NCBI GenBank assembly: GCA_002104985.1
Contig: MCGO01000154.1
Coordinates: forward strand, 1-64,000
Direction: 5' to 3'
From: Rhizoclosmatium globosum
Taxonomy: Eukaryota > Chytridiomycota > Chytridiomycetes > Chytridiales > Chytriomycetaceae
DNA: 64,000 bases
Positions 56,831-64,000 of the stretch are shown one piece after another (position 1 is the first letter of the stretch; each line of letters starts with the position of its first letter). The position numbers were made by a program, and so were the translations under genes. The notes beneath the pieces are model-generated. The model did not search any database and was not told the DNA's origin. It saw only the letters and a program-made list of their open reading frames with translations.

Positions 56831-58184
56831 ATGTAGGAGAAAGAAGTCTCTCCCATCTCCCCTTTCGCGTTGACAAGGACACAGTCAATCAGCCAGGCTA
56901 CCACATTCTTAACTACTACTTTTAATTTATATATTTGTCCGTTTATTACTTTAAGTTGCTTTGAGAGTATTGATATCCACCTTGATATTTAATGAGTAGA
57001 AACTGAATAGCACAGTAAGAAGGAGAAAACTACTTGGAATGAATCCTGAGTTGAACCCTAACCCTAAGGGAGAGGGTGTGAGAGAGGGACTGTCCATTTT
57101 GTATACTTGTATACAGTTTGAAGGGCGGACCTTCCAATTGTACAAAAATGGAAGGACCGACCTTCAAATTTTACAAAAATGGAAGGACCAACAACCACTT
57201 GCCACCACCAGTACAAGATGATCACTGCTCATTGTACTCCAACATAAAAATGCAACAACATGTTTCTGATCTTCTCCACCATCTACAACAAATGAGAGGG
57301 TGTGAGTGGATGCGAGTAGAATTCTTGCTCTTAAAAGCGCACAACAGCCCATATAAATGGTGGAGGAGTTGGGTGGTTTGTGTAGGTGGTGTGAGTGGAT
57401 GCGAGGACATTATCAAAGCAGGGATACAAGAATGTTGCGCGTTGGTCAAAAAAAGCAGTCAACTTGATGACAACACTTGCGTTTATATGCTGGGTTGAAT
57501 CACCATCATCTCCAATACATCTGTTAGCCCAAAGTTGTTGCAGAAGTGGATCTTGTAAACCAGCCATACACTTAGATCAGAATCGGCAATGACTCAGCTC
57601 CTCAACAATTGCAATAATATTTCTCCATCATTGACAATAATTGGAGTCCAAACCTTGCTCCAGTTAATGCCAAAATTCCAACGTCAATCCAGCGTCAAAT
57701 TTGGCTTTCGAAACCCAAAAACTCATCCACCCCAATCCAAACCCTTACTTTCTGTCAATTTGGCATGAATTTTAACTCCAAAGAAGTTCCGTTTGATATG
57801 GTGTCAAATCACCGCCAAAAAAGCAGGGCAAATTTTTGCGATGACACCACCTGGTAGTAACGTTTTGCACATTCCGCATCTTTGCGGCTTCTTTGATAAG
57901 GACAATTTTGATCATATAAGCAGTCTTATGCGGTTATACATTCATTTATCTAAAGTCATTTGCGTTGGGAAAAATAACTCCTGAGCATATATGACGAATT
58001 CCGATAGCCTTTCATTCGTGGAAAAACACCTTGTGCCTGTGGTTTTAACAACAATGTTAGCAGATAAGTAGATTTTGATGACAATTTTGCTCCCGAATCC
58101 CGACCAAAGATTGAAATTTTTGCGGGCTTGTCTCAACACAACCACATTCAAAAATTGAAACACATCCGCATTTCCTTCCTGAAA

Positions 58185-59576
58185 ATGAGCGTCACTTTCA
58201 ACGGAGGCACCTTCGAGCGTTTCTTAGGTCCTGGTCAAGACTGCTATCTGGCTGACTTGGTGGTTGCTGATCCAACTTCAGCCCAATTGAGGTGCTTGAC
58301 CTTTTCTCTTCCAGCCACAGTCACAGTTCCTTCGAATGATTATAACAAGGACAATACTTTGGTCAATCAAATGACATTTGTTGACACTAGTCCAACGTGT
58401 GGAGGTTCTGATCTTGTGTCGCGTTTGTCCCTTGCTTATGGCCATAATGCGACCGGTCTTAAGTTTGACGCTTCTTTCAATCAAGATGCTACACCTTACG
58501 ACGTTCTCTACCTAAGAGCTGGATTTGACGTCTCCAAACATACTGGCAAGCGTCGTGACTTAAATACGGAATGCGCTATTGAGTGGATCCCAACAAATAG
58601 GCTGAAGTCGACTGAATATGTGCTGGAGTACAAGAACCCTGTTTGCGGGGTGTCTGCTCCAAAACTTATTGACGACTCAGCCGAGAACCTTGTGCTTCTG
58701 GATAGTGCCAGCGTCTATGAAAATCAGATGATTTCATTGACAGGAGGGGATTTTCAAACGGTTCTATCGCAGGCATATGGAGTCTCTGCCGAAACCATCA
58801 AGTCACATTTCATTTCCGACGTCAAATTTAATATTACTGTTTCGTCCAATCCAGATAGTCCAAATGCGGAAAACTCGTGCGTTTACGACTATATTGCGGT
58901 TGATAGGAAATTTTTAAGTCGTGTTTATTCTCTTGTCGACTACGCTATTGGCAATCAGGCTATTTTGCCTGGTATGAACCTTCAGGATGGATGCATCAAC
59001 GAATTTATGCCAGGAGCTATTTTGGAGGCAATATCAATGTTAACGTCAACACCCTTGATGAAGCAAACGTTTACTTGAACTTCACTGTCAGCAAGCAATG
59101 GAGGTCGTCGTGCGCCTGGGGATATCTCATTCCACTACTTTGACAAGTCATTTAGTCCGACTACAACTATTGCTTCCACCGCGATTTCGACTACTTTGAG
59201 TACATCCACTATGGCTTCTTCTTCCGCGGTTGTTTCCACCACACTTGATTCATCAACTATTTCTGTCAATGCCGCTACTGCTGTTGCTTCTATCAGCGCA
59301 TCTACTGTAATTCCTTCTGTCAGCACTACTTCGGCTATTGCTTCTGTCAAAGGTTCTGCAGTTACCACTATCGCAGATTCCATTGCGTATAATGCGGTTT
59401 CGACCACAGTTGCCATTCCAACGGTTGTTCCTACTGGTTACGTCGCTCCAACTGGGAACGTGAGACCAACAGCTTACGGTGTTCCAGCTGCAGTCAACAA
59501 TATCTACAAGAGTGCTTCTGCTGGTGTCGTTGGATTGGTTTCCGCGTTTATGGTTTCCCTCTTGTTTGCTTTCTAG
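58185..59576 (+). CDS. Cell-surface protein with S/T-rich stalk and GPI-type end, frameshifted
   Basis: From ATG 58185 the frame encodes about 280 residues of two similar beta-rich repeats (FNGGTFERFLGPGQDCYLADL and a second starting near SASVYENQMISLTGGDFQT). Near 59009 a lost G is needed to continue (YFGGNINVNVNTLDEANVY), and near 59095 another base (NGGRRAPGDISFHYFDKSF). Then comes a Thr/Ser/Ala/Val stalk and the end NIYKSASAGVVGLVSAF with hydrophobic tail, resembling the small wall protein at 33339. No clear signal peptide is seen at this start, so an upstream exon may exist. Domain type unknown. Confidence 0.6.
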
Positions 59577-59833
59577 ACTGCTATTATGTTCTTTGAATCT
59601 CATTTGATCTATTCCCAGTATGGAATGGTTCAAGTATTACTAAAGTAATAAACTTGATTTCTTTTCAATTGATTATTCGATATCTTTACATTATTCGAAG
59701 AGATGATTACTTTTTTTCCAATTCATTTTACTATCTGTTTTCTGACATCTCTAATTAAAACGACAACACGGATCGTGACCAAAACTCTAACCCGACACAC
59801 ACAACCCACATACCGACAAAGAAAAAGGGGGCG
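59577..59833. other. Intergenic region (convergent 3' ends)
   Basis: About 255 bp between convergent gene ends. No feature seen. Confidence 0.5.
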
Positions 59834-61710
59834 TCATCCCCAAAACGAACTGCTCGACTTTTTCAATGAACTTTTCAGTCTGTTGCCTGAACTCGTTTGA
59901 CTGTTACTTCGTTGCGGAAGTCCGTCAGCTCTTTCTGCTGCTGATGCAGCATGTCCGCCGAAAGTTGTTCCTCCAACGGGTCGTTGTGGGACTGGGTATG
60001 CGGCCAAGTCTGCGTCTGATGGGAGGAAGAGGTGGGACGATGAAGTTCCTGAGCGTTGGTTATGGTATACGGATGGGATTTCGGGGATAGGCGGGGGCGC
60101 TAAGGTTGAGAAGGAGGGGGTTCCTGGGGCGGAGTCTGTTCCTGCGGGGGATTTCATTGTTAGGTAGGAGACGGCGGACGGTGGGGCTGTTGGAGCGTTT
60201 GGTGTGCGAGCGGATGTTCCGTGGTTGTTGAAGCGGGAGAGGAAGGATTGTTTTGAGGAGGTTGTGGTTGTGTTGTTGGAGGAGGTTGTTGAGGTGCCGG
60301 TTGGGGTTTTTGGGTGGGAGGTTGTGGAAGGGGTTGAGTGAGAGTGCGAACGGGTTCGTGAGTACATGAATGAAGATGATGGTGTTGTTGGGTTTTGGGT
60401 CGTGGGCTTTGGCTGTGGTTTTGTGTTGAGGAGGTGAGAATCTGTTGAGGCGGTTGCTGTACTTCCAGAGGGTAACAAGCCTTTCAGCATACGCATGAAT
60501 GAGGCACCACGGACACCTCCGGATGACGTTGTTGAAGTGTGGGACATTGCTGTTGGAGTTTCAGAGGACGAAGAAGGAAGGAGCGAATTTGAGGAGAGAA
60601 GAGCGGGAGAAGCAGGTTTTGGAGGATGTTGGGCATTGTTTTCGGAGAGGTTTGGCATTGGAGGAGCTTCGTCTGCGGGTATTGGTTTTGAAGCAGGTTT
60701 CGATGTGTCTGAGGTGGAAACACCGACAAACTTTGCGAACATTTCACGGCCACGAGAGAGCGATCTGCGAAGGGTTCCCTCTGAGGAAGAAGTAGTAGGA
60801 ATGGGTGGCTGAGGATGCTGTGGGGGGTGCGAGACAGCCTTTGCGTTAATGTCGGCCTGGGACAAGGCATTTCTGAGTTCTCGTTCGAGTTCTGCACCCG
60901 CTTCGGTCATTCGGGTGCGTGCAGAAGGATGGTGCTGGTTTCTGTTTGTGGGGGTTGTTGCGGTTGACATTGAGGTGGAAGGGGTGTTTGAGCCAGATGT
61001 TCTCGACGACGATTGCTGGATGTATTGCTGTTCCTGCTCCTTTTGAAGGGCTGCGAGAAGAGCCATTGAGGCAAGGGACGACTTGTTGGCATTGGTTGAG
61101 GGAGTGTTGGAGGTGTGACGTGATGCATCCTGTATGAGACAACGCATTAGATGAGAAGTTCAGGGTGGGTGCATGCTGATACGAACCACCTTTGCCTGGG
61201 TAAAAGCTGGTTCTTTTCCCTTGTTCTTGTTCTTTCCAGTGTTGAGCTCGACTATTTCAAAGTAGCGATCGGGTACGACTCCATTGACGGCCGTGCGTGA
61301 GAAGGGCGTGGCATACTCTGTGCTGACAAAGAAGGTCTTTGATAGGTCGTTGTGGTTGAGGGCACTAGAGCAGGTTAGCACTAGTTGGGTACTAGTTGGA
61401 TGCTAGTAGATACGAAGATACTCAACTAGAAGGCCTGTCCCTTTCGAAACGACAAATGCGATGGCAGCGACGCCGGGGCCAAGTACGCTTCAATTGCTTT
61501 AATCTTAAAGATCTGGTCGTTCTTGAAAACAACGGATTCGTTCGTGGAGAAGGTTGACGGTGTTGGAAGAACGACTTGGAGCTGGAGACTGGGCGAGCTC
61601 AGATCATTGTGGCTCTTTGATCGCTCAAATGCCTTTGAATTGGTTCCAGTGGTTCCAGTTGTTCCAGTGGTTCCAAGTGGTGCATTTGATGAAGGGGGCG
61701 TGGGAAGCAT
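59834..61710 (-). CDS. SH3-domain scaffold protein with long disordered tail
   Basis: Start ATG 61710 (MLPTPPSSNAPLGTTGTTG; three GTT codon repeats). Exons 61710-61431, about 61369-61192 and 61131-59834 join in frame. An SH3 domain spans about residues 65-150: FKIKAIEAYLAPASLPSHL, SFRKGQAFY across the intron, and NGVVPDRYFEIVE. It resembles Bem1/NoxR-type SH3 domains. The rest, about 450 residues, is Ser/Thr/Pro rich with basic patches and ends in SLKKSSSSFWG. Probably a cytosolic adaptor for polarity or signalling; no PX or PB1 domain is visible. Confidence 0.75.
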
Positions 61711-61978
61711 CAGACGTTACTGTCACTTGATGGAAGTGTTTCACCTTTCTTTCAATGTCATCCAACTTCAAAACCAACAACTATCACAATTTTATCAAAC
61801 ACATTTTCGGGCATTTTTATCTTGTCGCCCGCCCTTCTCGTCTTTCTCTTTCTTCTGGAACGCACTTGCTACTCTCTGCCTGAAAATTCCATTGTTCTCC
61901 AGAACTCACCCTTTCCTGCCCCCAAATCTCACTCCAATCTTCTATCGTATCCATCAAACACTCTAATTAGTTACAAGT

Positions 61979-64000
61979 ATGGTCTTTTACGACGCCCAAG
62001 GCTATCCAAAGCCTGCGCGTTCTCGCTCATCGCACTCTGTTTATCAAGAGACTGAGGCATCGAAGGAATCCTTGAGGGATGACTCTTACGGCCGCGCACC
62101 TGAGCAAAAGAAGGAATCATCAGTTTGGGATTCTAACTGGACCTGGGACAAGTACTGGGACCAATTGGATCAAAAGAATCAAGAAATGGATGGCCAGGTT
62201 GATTCGAGTCAAAAGAGAAGTGGCTTCGCTTCAAAAAACACGGATCAAGAAAGTGTTTGGGACTCTGTCGCTTCCGCTTTAAAATCTTCTTCTTCGTCTC
62301 CGGATTCGCAACATTCGTCAAAGGATTCGTCAACGAAATCGAAAAAGGATTCTGGCTCAATCTTTTTCACTCAACAATTCGATTCAGATTCTGTGGATGG
62401 AAATAACAAGGATGAAGACTGGGGCTGGTGGAACAAAGTGGCGGGTCAGTTTGCTGACTTGAAGAGTGTCAATGGGAAGGAACTGAATGTCGCCGATTCT
62501 TTTAATTCATTTTTCGGGATGGATGTCTTTGTGTCGAGTCGTGATGGACCTTCTGCTACGAATCAAAAGTCAAGTGAAGGTGTTCAGGATTCAAAGCCAT
62601 CTGCACGTGCATCAAATGTTCATGAAAGTAGACGATCTGATGGAGCGACAAAGGAAAAGAGTGTCTGGGATTCTTTCAATGTCAACGACTTTGTTGCGTC
62701 TCCAAAGCCGTCTTCATCATCTAAGTCAGTGAGGGATCTACCTGTCAAGAGTGCGAACCAACAGCGGCCAATCTTTTATGGACAACAGCGACAACAGCAA
62801 AACGAACAGCAATACCATCAACAGAGACAGCCGGAACGCCTTCAAGTTCGGCCTGTTGTTGCTGATTCGGATTTTGTTCGTGAACGTGGTTCCGGTCATC
62901 AAAGATATCCTGCTCGCGAAGAAAGTCGTCGCGAGTATGAGTCCGATGGATACGTTCGTGCTCAGCGGGATGAATGGGATGGTGGTCGTCGTCATTATCG
63001 TAGTGAGGAGTATGAGTCCCTGCCACAAAGGCGTTATGAACGTGGAAGTAGTCCTGGTGCACGTCCAAGGGAGTATCAACGAGAGGAGTACAATGAAAGA
63101 CGACCAAGAGAAAGGGAGCAGCCAAAGCGTCGATACCGCGATGAATCCTATGAACGTGAATACGAAAAGATTCGTTCTGCATCAAAAGATCGTACTCGCG
63201 TGACTGAAAAGCCGAAAGTTGCGGCGGATCGTGGTGAGAAAAAGCAGAAGTCACAAACAAAGGAAGGAACTTCTGCGTGGGATCAATACTGGGATTCTAC
63301 TATTGCTTCTTATACGGCTTCTGGGAAGAGTGGATCCGAGGTATGCATTTACTTGAATTCAAGAACTTCATTTAAATTCTTTCTCACAGGGTCATGGACG
63401 TCAAGGCTTGTGGAGCGCGTATGACAGTGTCTTGCAATTCGTGGGCGATAAATTGGTTTCAGGAAACCCTCGCCAACAAAACTACCAACAAGACACACAA
63501 GAACCTGTCGTTTCGACTTCGCAACGTTCGAAGAAAAGTGGATGGTTCTCGTCGAAGGAAAAGAGTATCTGGGATGGGTATGGAGTTAGTGCTCAGAATG
63601 TGAATGGCGGAGAAAGGAAGAGTGGACATGAATTTCATGGATTGAAGGATGGGCCTGTGTTTCCGGAGACGGCTAAGACCACTGGGTGGAGTCTTTGGGG
63701 GTCGACGCCTGTAAAGACTCCCATTGTTGGTGGAAAGAGTAATGCGGCAAAGCAGCAGAGTTGGTTTTCGAAGAAGGAAGAGAGTGTTTGGGATGGGGCG
63801 AAAAGTTATGGCCGTGTGAAAGGGTATGGAGGAAATGGCGGGGACTTGTATCATGGACTGAAGGATGGACCTGTGTTTCCTGAGATTGCGAGAATTGGAC
63901 TTACGGTTCAAGGTTTCGGAAATGGTCTCTTTTGGATTATTGCCTTTGGTCTTACTGTTCGTGGGGTTTATGAGGTCAGTGATTTTGTCTTGTTTAATAG
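61979..64000 (+). CDS. Low-complexity protein with repeated WD motifs, 3' end outside window
   Basis: ATG 61979; exon 1 to 63340, intron 63341-63389, exon 2 63390-63974, then a likely intron running to the window edge. The protein is Ser/Lys/Asp rich in the first half and Arg/Glu/Tyr rich from about residue 270 (REYQREEYNERRPREREQ). The motif (K/E)SxWD recurs at least six times (ESVWDS, KSVWDSF, KSIWDGY, ESVWDGA), and HGLKDGPVFPE occurs twice. Near the end a hydrophobic stretch (GLFWIIAFGLTV) could span a membrane. No known domain. Confidence 0.7.

Larger units (their letters stand above)
54339..58184. other. 3.8-kb gene-poor region with repeats
   Basis: No convincing protein gene. It contains the features listed separately (small frame, tandem repeats, tRNA-like sequence, dispersed repeat). 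A plus-strand frame at 57118-57498 has no recognisable content. A 31-bp direct repeat (GGAAGGACC...ACAAAAAT) lies at about 57120-57190. Confidence 0.5.

Noticed and set aside
57049..57068. CCCTAACCCTAA as telomere repeat
   Set aside because: Only two units, with no array on either side; too short to mean a telomere or fusion point.
57118..57498. 126-codon plus-strand frame in the gene-poor region
   Set aside because: No ATG context, repeat-derived start and an open frame on the opposite strand as well; composition looks random.

Overview
The window looks like nuclear DNA of a zoosporic (chytrid-type) fungus. Genes lie close together on both strands and carry many short GT-AG introns (about 45-75 nt). 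There is a fungal-type tRNA-Ser, an eIF3m gene and an axonemal dynein light chain (DNAL4-like), a protein of flagellated cells. Organism identity is an inference; no rRNA or marker gene is present.

Layout. 1-2.9 kb: 3' end of an MRP-type ABC exporter and a VHS-like gene. 2.9-15.1 kb: a gene for a tandem DinB-like protein, split by an 11.27-kb LTR retrotransposon on the minus strand (3330-14600; two 1,092-bp LTRs; 4-bp target duplication). Its Pol reads protease, reverse transcriptase, RNase H, a complete exonuclease III/AP-endonuclease-like (EEP) domain, then integrase and a chromodomain-like tail. I find no gag; its place holds a leader with an array of small GGUG-loop hairpins. 15.2-17.7 kb: two SYLF-domain genes. 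17.9-24.9 kb: a tRNA-Ser, a segmental duplication of it with a neighbouring gene, and two near-identical 2,104-bp TA-flanked elements in inverted orientation. One of them splits a small gene whose frame would be restored by clean excision. 25-38.3 kb: VHS protein, F-box/Cys-rich protein, MFSD1-like transporter, secreted subtilisin, small GPI-type wall protein, eIF3m, DNAL4, a third SYLF gene and a GNAT acetyltransferase. 38.4-40.9 kb: a TIR-like/TPR-type protein. 41.0-47.1 kb: four tandem paralogues resembling TULIP/BPI lipid-binding proteins, with a bulb-lectin-like gene between them. 47.4-51.9 kb: a chimeric pseudogene and a large modular Cys-rich surface protein. 52.2-53.6 kb: a UreG-like GTPase with a long His-rich N-terminus made of repeated exons. 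53.7-58.2 kb: gene-poor, with a 632-bp MITE, several tandem repeats and a tRNA-like sequence. 58.2-64 kb: a surface protein, an SH3 scaffold and the 5' part of a low-complexity protein.

A caution applies to the whole window. Many genes need a single-base insertion or deletion, mostly a missing G or another homopolymer base, to stay in frame. This could mean an unpolished long-read assembly, so a frame break here is not by itself proof of a pseudogene.
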